Source: Anaerolineales bacterium
GTDB lineage: Bacteria > Chloroflexota > Anaerolineae > Anaerolineales > RBG-16-64-43
Assembly (NCBI GenBank): GCA_016932475.1
Contig: JAFGCU010000027.1
Location: forward strand, 42,377 to 106,376
DNA: 64,000 bases
Reading direction: 5' to 3'
Shown piece after piece: positions 25,133-35,404 of the stretch. The position numbers were made by a program, and so were the translations under genes. Each line of letters opens with the position of its first letter. Position 1 is the first letter of the stretch. Under the pieces are notes generated by a model, which saw nothing but the letters and a program-made list of their open reading frames with translations, did not search any database and was not told the origin of the DNA.

Positions 25133-27088
25133 CTACGACAATCCCACGATCTTCCCGGTCTCCGGATCGATATCGATATCCATCATCGCCGGGCGGGTGG
25201 GCAAGCCCGGCATGGTGCGCATGTCGCCGCACAGCGGATACAGAAATCCGGCGCCGATCGAGGCGCGGATATCGCGTATCGGCAGACGCCAGCCCCTGGG
25301 GGCGTTCTTGAGTTTCGGATCGTGGCTCAGGCTCAGGTGGGTTTTGGCCATGCAGACCGGCAGCCGGCCGAACCCCAGTTCCTCATACGAATCGATTTTC
25401 GCCTCGGCCCGGGGATGGTAATCCACGCCCTCGGCTCCATACACTTGCGTCGCGAGTGTTTCGATCTTCTTCCGGATCGGGGCATCATCGGGATAGAGAT
25501 ACCGGAATTGCGAAGGCCGCGCGGCGGTCGCCACCACCGCCTCGGCCAGTTCGATCGCGCCGCGGCCGCCCAGCGCCCAGTTCCGGGCGGCGAAAGCCCC
25601 GATCGCGCCGGCCGCCTCGGCCGCGCGCCGGATGACGCGCAGTTCATCCTCGGTGTCCGCGGCGAAGCTGTTGACCGCCACCAGAACCGGCACCCTGAAG
25701 CGCCGCGCGATCCCGATATGCGCAGCGAGATTCCCGCAGCCTGCTTCGACCAGCGCCGGATTGGGCTCGCGGTAGGCGCGGTCCAGAGGCCGGCCGGCGG
25801 TGACCGCCGGTCCGCCGCCGTGCATCTTGAGCGCGCGGACCGTCGCGACAAGCACCACAACATCGGGGACGAGCCCCGAGACCCGGCATTTGATGTGGAA
25901 GAATTTTTCCATTCCCATATCCGCGCCGAAGCCGGATTCGGTCACCACATACTCGCCCAGGCGCAGCGCGATCTGATCCGCGAGGATCGAGGAATTGCCG
26001 TGGGCGATATTGCCGAACGGGCCGGCGTGCACGAAAGCCGGAGTGCCTTCCAGCGTTTGCAGCAGGTTCGGCAGCAGCGCGTCCTTGAGCAGCACCGCCA
26101 TCGCGCCCGCCGCGCCGAGGTCTTCCGCGGTGATCGGCTCGCCTGCGCGGCTCCAGCCGGCCACCATCCGCCCAAGCCGCATCCGCAGATCCGCCGTCGA
26201 GGAGCTGAGCGCCAAAATCGCCATCACTTCGCTGGCGGTGGAGATGTCGAATCCGGCCGGCCGGTCGTGTCCGGCTTCGTCGTCGCCGAGGCCGATCCGG
26301 ATCCGGCGCAGCATCCGGTCGCTGGTATCCAGGACGCGGTTGATCTCGATCCGGTCCGGATCGAAATCCAGGCGGAACAGCCGGCGCCGGTCATCGCGGG
26401 AGAGCTCGGCCGCGTTGCGGGCGTCGATCCCGAGCCGGCGGGCGCGGTCGCGCTGGGAATGATTAAACCCGCCGTCCGGCGAAAGCCGCTTCGCAAGTTT
26501 CTCGTCGTCGAGCGCGTCGCATTCGTGCAGCATGCGGGCGTCGATCGCCGCGGCCAGCATGTTGTTGGCGGCCGTCACGGCGTGGGTATCGCCGGTCAGG
26601 TGCAGATTGAAATCCTCCATCGGGAGGATCTGGCTGTATCCCCCGCCGGCCGCCCCGCCCTTAACCCCGAACGTCGGCCCAAGCGAGGGTTGGCGGATGC
26701 AGGCGAAGGCGCGTTTTCCCAGGTGCGCGCCGAGCGCCTGCGCCAGCCCGACCGTCGTGGTCGTTTTGCCTTCCCCGAGCGGCGTGGGCGTGATCGCCGT
26801 GACGTCGACGTATTTTCCAAGCGGCCGGCCGCGCAACCGTTCGAGAATTTCCAGCCGCACCTTGGCCTTGAATTCGCCGTAATGCTCCAGCTCTTCCGGG
26901 CGGATGCCCGCCTCGCGCGCGATCCGCAGGATCGGCTTGGGGACGGCGGCCTGCGCGATCGCGAGGTCGCTTGGGACGGGGTCGAGTGGCTTCAGGAAAT
27001 GGGAGGTGGACCTGGCGCGCCGGGTGGTGTTGGCGCGCCCCTCGGCAGCTTGCGGCCGATTTGATGTCTTCTTCTTCGCAGGCGGCAT
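25133..27088 (-). CDS. fhs: Formate-tetrahydrofolate ligase with basic N-terminal extension
   Basis: A 651-residue enzyme that makes 10-formyl-THF from formate, THF and ATP. The P-loop [19 protein letters not shown] lies at about 101-119, followed by [20 protein letters not shown] and [13 protein letters not shown]; later blocks [15 protein letters not shown] and [14 protein letters not shown] are typical. The first 35 residues ([20 protein letters not shown] onward) are basic and not part of the usual domain. At 651 residues it is longer than the common 560-residue bacterial form. AAGGAAGGGAAGG lies upstream of the ATG. Together with metF in this window it suggests an active one-carbon folate branch. 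Confidence 0.95.
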   Translation of the reverse strand: MPPAKKKTSNRPQAAEGRANTTRRARSTSHFLKPLDPVPSDLAIAQAAVPKPILRIAREAGIRPEELEHYGEFKAKVRLEILERLRGRPLGKYVDVTAITPTPLGEGKTTTTVGLAQALGAHLGKRAFACIRQPSLGPTFGVKGGAAGGGYSQILPMEDFNLHLTGDTHAVTAANNMLAAAIDARMLHECDALDDEKLAKRLSPDGGFNHSQRDRARRLGIDARNAAELSRDDRRRLFRLDFDPDRIEINRVLDTSDRMLRRIRIGLGDDEAGHDRPAGFDISTASEVMAILALSSSTADLRMRLGRMVAGWSRAGEPITAEDLGAAGAMAVLLKDALLPNLLQTLEGTPAFVHAGPFGNIAHGNSSILADQIALRLGEYVVTESGFGADMGMEKFFHIKCRVSGLVPDVVVLVATVRALKMHGGGPAVTAGRPLDRAYREPNPALVEAGCGNLAAHIGIARRFRVPVLVAVNSFAADTEDELRVIRRAAEAAGAIGAFAARNWALGGRGAIELAEAVVATAARPSQFRYLYPDDAPIRKKIETLATQVYGAEGVDYHPRAEAKIDSYEELGFGRLPVCMAKTHLSLSHDPKLKNAPRGWRLPIRDIRASIGAGFLYPLCGDMRTMPGLPTRPAMMDIDIDPETGKIVGLS

Positions 27089-27290
27089 ATCGGGCCTTCC
27101 CTTCCTTTATGTCGACCGGACGATTATCCTCCATTATGACACATCGTAAAATTACGGAAAAAATCACGCCGAGCGGTGCGAAGACCCAAAAAAAGCCGAA
27201 GCTTCACTTCCCCCCGTGCCCTCACGCTTTTCTTGGGACAGGGGCGAGGGCGGGCGCTCCGCATGACAGTCTGTTGAAGCGGTCACATCG

Positions 27291-27296
27291 TATAAT
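27291..27296 (+). promoter_or_regulatory. -10 box eight bases before the radical SAM gene start
   Basis: TATAAT at 27291-27296, then eight bases, then ATG at 27305 with no Shine-Dalgarno between, as expected of a leaderless mRNA. Confidence 0.55.
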
Positions 27297-27304
27297 CGTA
27301 AGCG

Positions 27305-28414
27305 ATGGCGACGCTGCAGGAAACGCTGGATTCTTTTACGGCCGACGCGGAGCTGGCGCAGACGGAGGAGGGCGGCGCCGTCCGCTGCCTGGCCTGCGGG
27401 CACCGCTGCCTGGTGCGCCCGGGACGGCGCGGCGTATGCCGCGTGCGCTTCAACCGCGGCGGCCGGCTGCGGATGCCGTGGGGGTATGTAGCCGGGCTGC
27501 AGGCGGATCCGGTGGAAAAGAAACCGTTCTACCACCTTTTCCCGGGAGCCTCCGCGCTCACCTTCGGGATGCTCGGCTGCGATTTCCACTGCACATTCTG
27601 CCAGAACTGGGTTTCCTCGCAGGCGTTGCGCGATCCCGCTTCGGAAAAAATGGGGCTTTCGATCCAGCGCGCCACGCCGGAGGAAATCGCCGAGGCGGCG
27701 GTGCGCACACGGTCGGAGGTCGTGGTTTCGTCTTATAACGAGCCGCTGATCACAGCCGAATGGGCGGCGGCTATATTCCGCCGTGCGCGCGCACGCGGCT
27801 GTAAAACGGCGATCGTCTCCAACGGTAACGCCACCCCCGAAGTGCTGGCCTACCTGCGCCCGCTGCTGGACGGCATGAAAATCGACCTGAAGGCAATGCG
27901 CGACGCTACCTACCGGAAACTCGGCGGGGTGCTGCAGAACACGCTCGATACGATCCAAGCCGCCCGCCGGTCCGGAATGTGGGTGGAGGTCGTGACGCTC
28001 CTGATCCCCGGCCTGAACGACGATCCGCAGGAGCTGTGGGATGCGGCGCGGTTTCTGGCCGGCGTCTCGGCCGACATCCCCTGGCATGTCACCGCCTACC
28101 ATCCCGACTACCAGTACTCCTCCTCGCGCCCGACAAACGCCGCGGACTTAACGCGCGCAGCGGACATCGGCCAGGAGGCGGGGCTGCGTTATGTGTACGC
28201 CGGCAACCTTCCAGGGATGGTCAGGGAACTCGAGGATACGGTGTGCCCCAAATGCCGGCGCGTGTTAATCCGCCGCCGCGGGTTCACCATTCTGGAGTAT
28301 CGACTCCGGGATGACGGCCGGTGCCCGGATTGTGGCGAAATCCTTGCGGGAATCTGGCGCGATCCCGGAGAGATACTTGGAAAAGGCCGTTCTCCGAATC
28401 CAATTTCGATTTAA
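27305..28414 (+). CDS. amrS: Radical SAM enzyme, AmmeMemoRadiSam type
   Basis: A 369-residue radical SAM protein. The cluster motif is CDFHCTFC with cysteines at 92, 96 and 99. An N-terminal set (CLACGHRC and GVC at 28-45) and a C-terminal pair of zinc-type knuckles (CPKC, CPDC) flank the core, the pattern of the AmmeMemoRadiSam family (once called pyruvate formate-lyase activating enzyme). Known members act with AMMECR1 and Memo proteins on a still unclear substrate; neither partner is in this window. The symbol amrS is used for the family and is provisional. Confidence 0.85.
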   Translation: MATLQETLDSFTADAELAQTEEGGAVRCLACGHRCLVRPGRRGVCRVRFNRGGRLRMPWGYVAGLQADPVEKKPFYHLFPGASALTFGMLGCDFHCTFCQNWVSSQALRDPASEKMGLSIQRATPEEIAEAAVRTRSEVVVSSYNEPLITAEWAAAIFRRARARGCKTAIVSNGNATPEVLAYLRPLLDGMKIDLKAMRDATYRKLGGVLQNTLDTIQAARRSGMWVEVVTLLIPGLNDDPQELWDAARFLAGVSADIPWHVTAYHPDYQYSSSRPTNAADLTRAADIGQEAGLRYVYAGNLPGMVRELEDTVCPKCRRVLIRRRGFTILEYRLRDDGRCPDCGEILAGIWRDPGEILGKGRSPNPISI

Positions 28415-28540
28415 CCTTGCACCCGGCGGAATATGACAATTGTCACTTGGATACAAACTATTCGGGGGAGTATTATCGTAATCGGAACGCGAAATGCGTT
28501 CCGAAATTCTCTCCTCCCTCCCTCTCCCTCCAAGGTGGTT

Positions 28541-28572
28541 GTAGTCGGGCCCGCGCTAGCGGGCCCGACTAC
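28541..28572. repeat. Perfect 14-base-arm palindrome
   Basis: GTAGTCGGGCCCGC, loop GCTA and the exact complement. The gap 28415-28785 has no gene; besides this and the next element it holds a pyrimidine-rich stretch (CTCCTCCCTCCCTCTCCCTC, 28511-28530). Confidence 0.8.
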
Positions 28573-28703
28573 TTAACAGCGCTCCACATCCCATCGGGTC
28601 AAATTCATTGGGAGCCTTGGATCAGGCGATCTTTTCCCTCCTGAGACCACCGCTGGAAATTACCACCCTGACCAGGATTCCCGGCTTACTCTCAGAAATA
28701 GAA

Positions 28704-28757
28704 ACCGCCAAGCAAAAAAGCAATTTGCTTGGCGGTCTTTGCGACTTTGCGGTAAAA
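28704..28757. repeat. Palindrome ACCGCCAAGC family with adjacent half
   Basis: ACCGCCAAGCAAA, seven bases, TTTGCTTGGCGGT (28704-28736), followed by CTTTGCGACTTTGCGGTAAA, a half-element like those at 16990 and 52252. Intergenic, 30 bases from the end of the DUF4352 gene. Confidence 0.75.
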
Positions 28758-28785
28758 GAGTTTGGTGATGCCGCGGATAAACCGT

Positions 28786-29844
28786 TTACATCATCCGGAA
28801 AAACGCGCGCGCGCCGGCCGGGCCGTATCCGTACTCGAAAACGAAGAACAGGTGGCGGGGATCTTTGGGTACCTGCTGCACCACCTGCCCGCCGATCTTA
28901 TCCCCCGCCTCCAGTGTAATAAATTCGTCGATCGGGTCCTCCAGGACCTGCGATGCCCAGCTGATCGTGGCATACCGCCATCCCTCGGGATCCCGCGCGT
29001 ACAAGTCCGTGGTCCGGTTCAAATCCACGTCCTGATCCCCCTTGTTCTCCAGCACAAGATCGACGATGATGTATTTCATCCAGCTCATCGGCGGGGTGAC
29101 CCGCGGATCGCTGTCCGGATCCAGGTATTTTTCATCGAACGGAAGGATTTCCTTCACGGTGATTTCCACCGAGTTGACGATTGCGCTCGTCCCCAGCGAT
29201 AACGGGTCGTCGACCACTTCGCCCGTGAACAGGCCCGGGGCGTTGGCGGAACTCGGCGTGGATCCCAGTGTGACGGTGATCTCTTCCTTGGATCCACCGT
29301 CATGATTCATGCAGCCCGCTTTGAGGGAGAATTCCTGTTCCGCTTCCGGAACCTCATACCCGATCTTGGCCCGGGTCCGCTCCCCAGCCGCCAATCCGCC
29401 CGACAGAATAGTTCCCTTCGCCAGAGTCACGGAAAATACGCCTTCCGGAATCTCCTCATCGAAAGCGTCCAGCAGCGTAAACGTATACCAGCCGGTCTCG
29501 ACCGCCTGGCTGCCGAGGTTGACCAGCACAACCTCCGCGGCAATGAACCGGTTGCCCGACCCTGGGGTGAAGTATTCCCCGGGCGCGACGTTTTCCCACC
29601 CGACCACCGTCACCGCGGTATCGCAGATCCGGAAGGGCTGGCCGATCGACACCGGGCCCGTGAGCAGCGGGGTCGGGGCCGGGGCGCGGTCGGCGGGAAC
29701 TTCGGCCGCCGCCGCGGCGCCATCGGCCGGCGCCGGGGTGTCGCCGCCGGTTATGGAACACGCCATGGATAAGACGAGCAGGAAGAGCACGAGGATATGC
29801 CGCAGATTAATCGATGCGGCGCGGTGCAGGTTCTTCTCTTTCAT
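28786..29844 (-). CDS. Lipoprotein with two DUF4352-like domains
   Basis: A 352-residue lipoprotein; signal ending LSMAC. The start at 29844 has AGGGG seven bases upstream; an upstream in-frame ATG (29871) lacks a site. After an Ala/Pro linker come two immunoglobulin-like units of the DUF4352 (telokin-like) type: ICDTAVTVVGWENVAPGEY... NRFIAAEVVLVNLGSQAV (about 74-135) and VNSVEITVKEILPFDEKYL... MKYIIVDLVLENKGDQDV (about 230-290). Such domains are found on exported proteins of Gram-positive-type bacteria; their ligand is unknown. Confidence 0.85.
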   Translation of the reverse strand: MKEKNLHRAASINLRHILVLFLLVLSMACSITGGDTPAPADGAAAAAEVPADRAPAPTPLLTGPVSIGQPFRICDTAVTVVGWENVAPGEYFTPGSGNRFIAAEVVLVNLGSQAVETGWYTFTLLDAFDEEIPEGVFSVTLAKGTILSGGLAAGERTRAKIGYEVPEAEQEFSLKAGCMNHDGGSKEEITVTLGSTPSSANAPGLFTGEVVDDPLSLGTSAIVNSVEITVKEILPFDEKYLDPDSDPRVTPPMSWMKYIIVDLVLENKGDQDVDLNRTTDLYARDPEGWRYATISWASQVLEDPIDEFITLEAGDKIGGQVVQQVPKDPRHLFFVFEYGYGPAGARAFFRMM

Positions 29845-30024
29845 GTCAGTCCCCTTTCTGAAATGAACCATGAATCGGGCGAAGATCGCTTGATACGCCT
29901 TCCCCCGTCAAGGGCGCGTGCGGATTACGCCCCCCATCATCCCGCAGGCCTTGGCGGGAAGCCACCCAATACGGGCAATCCATCCCCCCAAAAAACCGGA
30001 TCGCTTTTTCCCGGGCCGGCCGGA

Positions 30025-30642
30025 TCAGATTTTCGAGAGCAATTTGGTTTTCTTTTCCTGAAACTCCCCTTCGGAGATCACCCCCTTCTGGCGCAGCCCG
30101 TCCAGCTGGGAGATCAGCGCCGGGATATCGCCGCCCGCGGCCTTGATATCCTCGCCGGATTCGAGCCTGGCTTTGGCGTTCACCATCGCGGTTTTATAGC
30201 CGATCGGGTCGTTGATGCGCGAGATTTTATTCACCCCCAGTTCGCTGGCGGTGAGAATTTCGATGTCGCCGTATCCGAGCAGCCGCCCGAAAAACGATTG
30301 CTCCAGCTTGACGTCGTTCACTTTCTCCAGTGAGGAATCTGCGACGTTTTTACTGATCACACCGGAGAGCTGGATCACCCGGCGCGAGGTGATGATATAT
30401 TTGCGGTTCACCCAATACAGAATGTCGCGGGTTACGCTGATCAGCGGGACAATGAGAATGACCAGCCCGAGCAGCGCCAGCGGCCCAACGAAGACCGAGA
30501 GCACGACGATCAGGACGAGCACCACCAGCGCCAGCAGCAATTCACTGATTGTCTCGGTCAGCAGAACCAGCCAGTGCTGGCGGGCGACCAGCAGGATGCT
30601 TTCCCGTTCCCCAAGCAGGCTGTTCAGATAGGTATCGTCCAT
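30025..30642 (-). CDS. Membrane PH-domain (YdbT-like) protein with C-terminal SHOCT
   Basis: A 205-residue protein. Two hydrophobic segments lie at about 27-75 (ELLLALVVLVLIVVLSVFVG, LLGLVILIVPLI). A bacterial PH domain follows: NRKYIITSRRVIQLSGVISK, and VNDVKLEQSFFGRLLGYGDI. The C-terminal 30 residues, QLDGLRQKGVISEGEFQEKK, are a SHOCT motif, often seen as an oligomerisation or regulatory tail. Function of this family is not established. GGGAGGATCCG precedes the ATG. The gap upstream to korA (30643-30915) holds no gene. Confidence 0.85.
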   Translation of the reverse strand: MDDTYLNSLLGERESILLVARQHWLVLLTETISELLLALVVLVLIVVLSVFVGPLALLGLVILIVPLISVTRDILYWVNRKYIITSRRVIQLSGVISKNVADSSLEKVNDVKLEQSFFGRLLGYGDIEILTASELGVNKISRINDPIGYKTAMVNAKARLESGEDIKAAGGDIPALISQLDGLRQKGVISEGEFQEKKTKLLSKI

Positions 30643-30915
30643 CGGATCCTCCCGGAAAATTTTGATTAGGTTTGATTATGGGTGAAAAAAGCCGCGGTTT
30701 TAGCCCCCTGAGTATATACGAAAAAGCCGATACGGGGATGCGGAGGGATTCGGGAGGCGGCGATACATCGAAAATCCGGGGGGAGTTCTGCATTAGGACG
30801 CGGCTTGTCATCCGCTCAGCACCGATCCTCCCCGCCAATTTGGGTGGATTTGCCCTACGCCCGGAATAAGATAAAATTATACCGGCATAAGGATACGGGG
30901 CCTGACCGGAAAACG

Positions 30916-32721
30916 ATGAATAATCAACGGGAAGCCACGATCTGGATCGGCGGCGAGGCGGGGGAAGGGATCGCCTCGGCCGGCGACATCTTCATGAAAG
31001 CCTCGGCCCGAACCGGGCTTGGCGCATTCGCCCACAACTCTTATCAATCGGTAATCCGCGGCGGCGAAGTCCTGCTGCAAATACGCGCCGGGGCGCATCC
31101 CGTCCCCTCCCAGGGCGGGAAGTGGGATTATCTGATCGCGCTCAATCAAAATATTCTCGATCATCACCTCGGCTCGGCGGGGCCGGGAGCCGTTGCCCTG
31201 TTCAACGCCGACACCGTCAAACCCTCCGCCGCCCCTTCCGCCGCCGCCCTGCGCGGCATTCCGGTCGGCGAACTCACCGCGGATCTTCCCCGGAATCCCG
31301 TCATGCAGAATACGGTTCTGCTCGGGGCGCTTATGCTCCTCCTGAAAATTCCATGGGAGATATTCGAAGGATCGATCCGCGCGCAATTCGGGAAGCGCAA
31401 GGCGGAGCTGTCGGATGCCAACGTGACCGCCGCGCGCAGAGGCTGGGAATTCACGGACAAGCATTTTCCTCCGCCGGATGAGCGCGGACTGGCCGGGGAC
31501 GGCAAGCGCCGGATCGTGATCACCGGGAACCAGGCTGCCGCGCTCGGCGCGGTCGCGGGAGGCTGCAAATTCTATTCGGCCTACCCGATGACGCCGGCCT
31601 CCTCGATCCTGCACTGGCTGGCGCCGCGCGCCTCCCGCTATGGGATGCTGATGAAGCAGGCCGAGGACGAACTGGCCGCGATCAACATGGCGATCGGCGC
31701 GGGCTACGCCGGGGTGCGCGCGATGGTCGGCACGTCCGGCGGCGGCTTTGCGCTGATGACCGAAGCAATCGGCTTGGCGGGGATGGTCGAAGCGCCGGTG
31801 GTGGCCGTCCTTTCCCAGCGCGGCGGCCCCTCGACCGGGCTGGCGACCAAAACCGAACAGGGCGACTTGTTCCAGGCGCTGGGCGCTTCGCAGGGCGAAT
31901 TCCCGAAAGCGGTCCTGGCGGCTCTCGATCCCGTCGACACCTACTACACCGTCATCGAAGCCCACAACCTGGCCGAGAAATACCAGATGCCGGTGATCGT
32001 CATGATGGACCTGTATCTTTCGGAGCAGACCGTCATCCTCGACCCGGAGAGTCTCAATCCGCGCGTGCCGATCGAACGCGGCGAGGTGGTTCAGTCGGTC
32101 GAGGGCGAATATCTCCGCTACCGGGATACGCCCAACGGCGTTTCCCCGCGCGCTCTCCCCGGCACGCCGGACGGAATGCACATCGCCCCCTCGGACGCGC
32201 ACAACGAACAGGGCGTGCTGATTTCCGATTGGTACACCAACCCTTCCATGCGGACTCGGATGATGAACAAACGCATGCGCAAGATGGAGGGAGTCCTGCG
32301 CGATACGGAGACGCGCGCGTTTCTCCATGAAGGGCCGGAGGATGCCGAGCTCACGATCATCGGCTGGGGATCCACCTTCCACATTCTCGAGGAAGCGCGC
32401 CGGGCGCTGAGCGATGGCGGCCATCCGGTCCGGCTGATCCAGTTCCGGACTCTCTGGCCCTTCCCGGCCAAAAAGATCCTCCCATACCTGCAGGGCGCGA
32501 AACGGATCGTATGCGTGGAGAACAACTACGGCGGGCTGCTGGCGCGTCTGATCCGCCAGGAGACCGGCGTGGAAATTCCGTATGCCGTTCGAAAATACGA
32601 CGGCGAGCCGTTCTCGATCGGTCCGCTGAAGGCGGCGCTGGAAGCCGTTCTGAAGAAAGGTGCGCCGGCCGTGCAGACTCTTGTCTCCTCCGAGTTGGAT
32701 CTTCCGGTGGTGTTCCGATGA
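30916..32721 (+). CDS. korA: 2-oxoacid:ferredoxin oxidoreductase, fused gamma-alpha subunit
   Basis: A 601-residue subunit. The N-terminal 190 residues are the gamma domain (IWIGGEAGEGIASAGDIFMK, SYQSVIRGGEVLLQIR). The rest is the alpha domain: NQAAALGAVAGGCKFYSAYP, KQAEDELAAINMAIGAGYAG, ATKTEQGDL and, near the end, CVENNYGGLLARLI. The complex oxidises a 2-oxoacid (2-oxoglutarate is the usual substrate of this architecture) with CoA and thiamine pyrophosphate, passing electrons to ferredoxin. Its stop overlaps korB by four bases. An upstream start at 30805 would add a tail with no family match; ATG at 30916 fits. Confidence 0.93.
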   Translation: MNNQREATIWIGGEAGEGIASAGDIFMKASARTGLGAFAHNSYQSVIRGGEVLLQIRAGAHPVPSQGGKWDYLIALNQNILDHHLGSAGPGAVALFNADTVKPSAAPSAAALRGIPVGELTADLPRNPVMQNTVLLGALMLLLKIPWEIFEGSIRAQFGKRKAELSDANVTAARRGWEFTDKHFPPPDERGLAGDGKRRIVITGNQAAALGAVAGGCKFYSAYPMTPASSILHWLAPRASRYGMLMKQAEDELAAINMAIGAGYAGVRAMVGTSGGGFALMTEAIGLAGMVEAPVVAVLSQRGGPSTGLATKTEQGDLFQALGASQGEFPKAVLAALDPVDTYYTVIEAHNLAEKYQMPVIVMMDLYLSEQTVILDPESLNPRVPIERGEVVQSVEGEYLRYRDTPNGVSPRALPGTPDGMHIAPSDAHNEQGVLISDWYTNPSMRTRMMNKRMRKMEGVLRDTETRAFLHEGPEDAELTIIGWGSTFHILEEARRALSDGGHPVRLIQFRTLWPFPAKKILPYLQGAKRIVCVENNYGGLLARLIRQETGVEIPYAVRKYDGEPFSIGPLKAALEAVLKKGAPAVQTLVSSELDLPVVFR

Positions 32722-33578
32722 CCACCGCCGCCGAATACAAATCCCGCGTGCGTCAAACCTGGTGCTCCGGCTGCGGCGATTACGGGGTGTTGAACGCGCT
32801 GACGAACGCGTGCGCCGCGCTGGGCGTGGAACGCCACAACCTGGTCGTCGTTTCGGGAATCGGGTGCTCCTCGGACCTGCCGCACTTCATGAGCGCCTAC
32901 GGGATCCACACCCTGCACGGGCGGGCGCTCCCGGTGGCGCAGGGGATCAAGATGGCGAACAAGGACCTGACGGTCGTGGTCACCGGCGGCGACGGCGACG
33001 GCTACGGGATCGGCGCCGGGCACTTCCTGCACGCCCTGCGGCGCAATCTCGACCTCACCTACATCGTGATGGACAACCGGATCTACGGACTGACCACCGG
33101 CCAAGCCTCGCCCACATCAGACAGGGGCCACAAAACCAAATCCACCCCGGCGGGCAATCCGGAGTGCGCGCTCAATCCGCTGGCGCTGGCCGTGGTGGGC
33201 GGGGCAACCTTCGTCGGGCGCGGCTTCTCCGGCGAGCCGGTCCACCTTGCCGAAGTAATCCGGCGCGGGATCGCCCACAAGGGTTTTTCGCTGGTGGATG
33301 TGTTTTCCCCCTGCGTAACCTGGAACAAGATCAACACCTACGATTGGTACCGGCCGCGGGTTGTTAAAATGGAAAGCGAAGGGCACAATCCCGCCGACCG
33401 CGACGCGGCGATCCGCCAGGCGCTGCGCGAAGATAAACTGCCGATCGGAGTAATCTACGAGATTGATGAGCCGACTTTCACGGACGAGGAACCCTCGCTG
33501 CAGGGGGAACCGCTGGTCAAAAGCCGGATCGGATTGACCGACGAGGAGTGGAACAAGTTAATCGGGGAATTCGGCTGA
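32718..33578 (+). CDS. korB: 2-oxoacid:ferredoxin oxidoreductase, beta subunit
   Basis: A 286-residue beta subunit that binds thiamine pyrophosphate and a 4Fe-4S cluster. The start WCSGCGDYGVLNALTNACAA holds two cluster cysteines, with more in GIGCSSDLPHF and FSPCVTW. The TPP motif is VTGGDGDGYGIGAGHFLHAL... MDNRIYGLTTGQ. The ATG overlaps the korA stop (ATGA), so the two are made together. No separate delta (ferredoxin-type) subunit is adjacent, consistent with the two-subunit KorAB form. Confidence 0.95.
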   Translation: MTTAAEYKSRVRQTWCSGCGDYGVLNALTNACAALGVERHNLVVVSGIGCSSDLPHFMSAYGIHTLHGRALPVAQGIKMANKDLTVVVTGGDGDGYGIGAGHFLHALRRNLDLTYIVMDNRIYGLTTGQASPTSDRGHKTKSTPAGNPECALNPLALAVVGGATFVGRGFSGEPVHLAEVIRRGIAHKGFSLVDVFSPCVTWNKINTYDWYRPRVVKMESEGHNPADRDAAIRQALREDKLPIGVIYEIDEPTFTDEEPSLQGEPLVKSRIGLTDEEWNKLIGEFG

Positions 33579-33681
33579 CCGGGGCAGGCCTCCCCCTCCG
33601 CCGGTTCTTATTTCCCCCTCGCTTCTCCCTTCACTCACTTTCTCTTCCCCCCTCAAATTCCCAGCCCGGAACTTCCCGCCA

Positions 33682-35241
33682 TTAGTCCTCTTTATCGATC
33701 TTCACGCGGAAGGAGGGCGGATGGAAGTTGGCCGGCCGGTGTTCCGCCGGGATGGTAACGGCGTTTCCGTCCCGCAGCGCACTGAATTGCGGCGAGAGGA
33801 TTTCGATTTTCGCCTCGTTGAATTTATCCTGTATGTTTTGGTGCAACTCGGAATACGTTACCGCCATCCGCTGTGCATCCCGGGTGTACGCATTAAGCTC
33901 GTAACTGACATAGGAATTATCCAGGCTCGTTTGCAGGATAAACGGACAGGGGTTGGCCAGGATGGAGGGCGTGGACAGCGCGGCCCGGATCAGGGTTTCG
34001 TGGACGGTTCGCCAGGGCGCGTCGTATCCGATGGTGACCGTGGTGTGCAGAATCAGCCCGCGGTCCTTCGCGACGGCACTGAAGTTGATGATATGGTTGG
34101 CCAGCACGATCCCGTTGGGGATGGTGGTATCGACGTTCTTGATCGTCCGCACGCGGGTCGCGATCAGCCCCTTGTCGATCACATCGCCGACCGTCTCGCC
34201 GATCTGCACCCGATCCCCCACGCGAAAGGCCATGACATAGGTCAGGATGATCCCGGCGACGATGTTTCCGACGACCGATGTGGAGCCAAGGGAGAGCAAG
34301 GCACCGATAAAAATGGAAATTCCCTGGAAGGCGGGCGAAGACGAGCCCGGCAGGAAGGGGAAGGCGATGATCAAGGCCAGCACAATGATGAGGATGCGGA
34401 TGATGCTATAGGTCGGCTTGGCCCATTCGAGTTGGAACCCGGCCAGGGAAATCGTCCCCTTCTCGATCTCCAAGAAGAAGAAGCGGACCAGCCGCAGGCC
34501 GAAGTACGTCATCACCATGACAACGATCAGCGACAAGAGATTGGGGAGGTAATCCACGAAATTCAGCCAGCCCGAAGTCAGGATCTCCGCAAGCACGTTG
34601 ACCCCTTCCGATACGATGCCGCGCGTCTGCGGGAAGATGCTGAAGATTCCCATCAGGTATACCATCGCCAGAAGCAGGGTAATCGCGTACCGGGAATACC
34701 GGGTTGCCAGCAAAAGGAACTCGGTGACCTGGCGGGCGGAGAGCAGTTGCAGTTTTTGGATTCTCCAACCCGCCAGACGCTTGCCGCGTTGACTTTCGAT
34801 GATTTGTGCCAGCCCTTCGAACCGGCGCTTAATCCAGCCGAAGATCCGCACGAAGAGGATTGTCGCCAGGAGGATCAGCGCCAGGTCAAAAAAGAAAATT
34901 ACGACCGGCAGTTGAAACGTTCCGAGGATGGCGGTTCGCAGATTCTCGACGAAACGGACGATCTCCGGATTGGAGGCGCACAGCTGCCACGCCCACACGA
35001 CGCCGAGCAGAAAGACGATCCAGCGTGTCAAGCGCCGGATCCAGAGGGAGATCGGTCGCGGGTCGGAGAACCGGATGAAGCGGGCCACACGCATGGAAAA
35101 CGAAACCCTGTCCGCCAAGTGGATGACCAGCCGGGAAAGCAATCCGCCCAGAATCCACGCAACAAACAAGAGGAGGGCGGCCAGACCCAAGATGATCCAA
35201 GGGCTGCTAAGAAGGTCATTCAGAATGGCAGGCAGATCCAT
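33682..35241 (-). CDS. Large MscS-family mechanosensitive channel
   Basis: A 519-residue membrane protein with about six hydrophobic segments before the pore helix, then the MscS core: IGALLSLGSTSVVGNIVAGI (pore-lining helix) and FRVGDRVQIGETVGDVIDKG (beta domain), followed by TIPNGIVLANHIINFS and a cytoplasmic alpha/beta domain. These channels open under membrane tension and release solutes. The ATG at 35241 is eleven bases after AAAGGA; an in-frame start at 35283 would add 14 residues. A TATAAT box is at rc of 35289-35294. The gap to korB (33579-33681) is pyrimidine-rich with no gene. Confidence 0.9.
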   Translation of the reverse strand: MDLPAILNDLLSSPWIILGLAALLLFVAWILGGLLSRLVIHLADRVSFSMRVARFIRFSDPRPISLWIRRLTRWIVFLLGVVWAWQLCASNPEIVRFVENLRTAILGTFQLPVVIFFFDLALILLATILFVRIFGWIKRRFEGLAQIIESQRGKRLAGWRIQKLQLLSARQVTEFLLLATRYSRYAITLLLAMVYLMGIFSIFPQTRGIVSEGVNVLAEILTSGWLNFVDYLPNLLSLIVVMVMTYFGLRLVRFFFLEIEKGTISLAGFQLEWAKPTYSIIRILIIVLALIIAFPFLPGSSSPAFQGISIFIGALLSLGSTSVVGNIVAGIILTYVMAFRVGDRVQIGETVGDVIDKGLIATRVRTIKNVDTTIPNGIVLANHIINFSAVAKDRGLILHTTVTIGYDAPWRTVHETLIRAALSTPSILANPCPFILQTSLDNSYVSYELNAYTRDAQRMAVTYSELHQNIQDKFNEAKIEILSPQFSALRDGNAVTIPAEHRPANFHPPSFRVKIDKED

Positions 35242-35404
35242 GGGCGCCCATCCTTTCATTCGGCCGATTCCGGCATGTACCAACCGGCATTATAGCGTGG
35301 CAACGGTCCCCGCATTATTTCCTCCGCGGCTAAGCTATAGAAAGAGCTCTCCGGAAAAAGACGCCCGCCGCAATGAGACGATAACGAACTATAGCGAAAT
35401 GCCG

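Noticed and set aside
25022..27064. Plus-strand open frame opposite fhs
   Set aside because: Shadow frame; the opposite strand encodes all conserved Fhs blocks.
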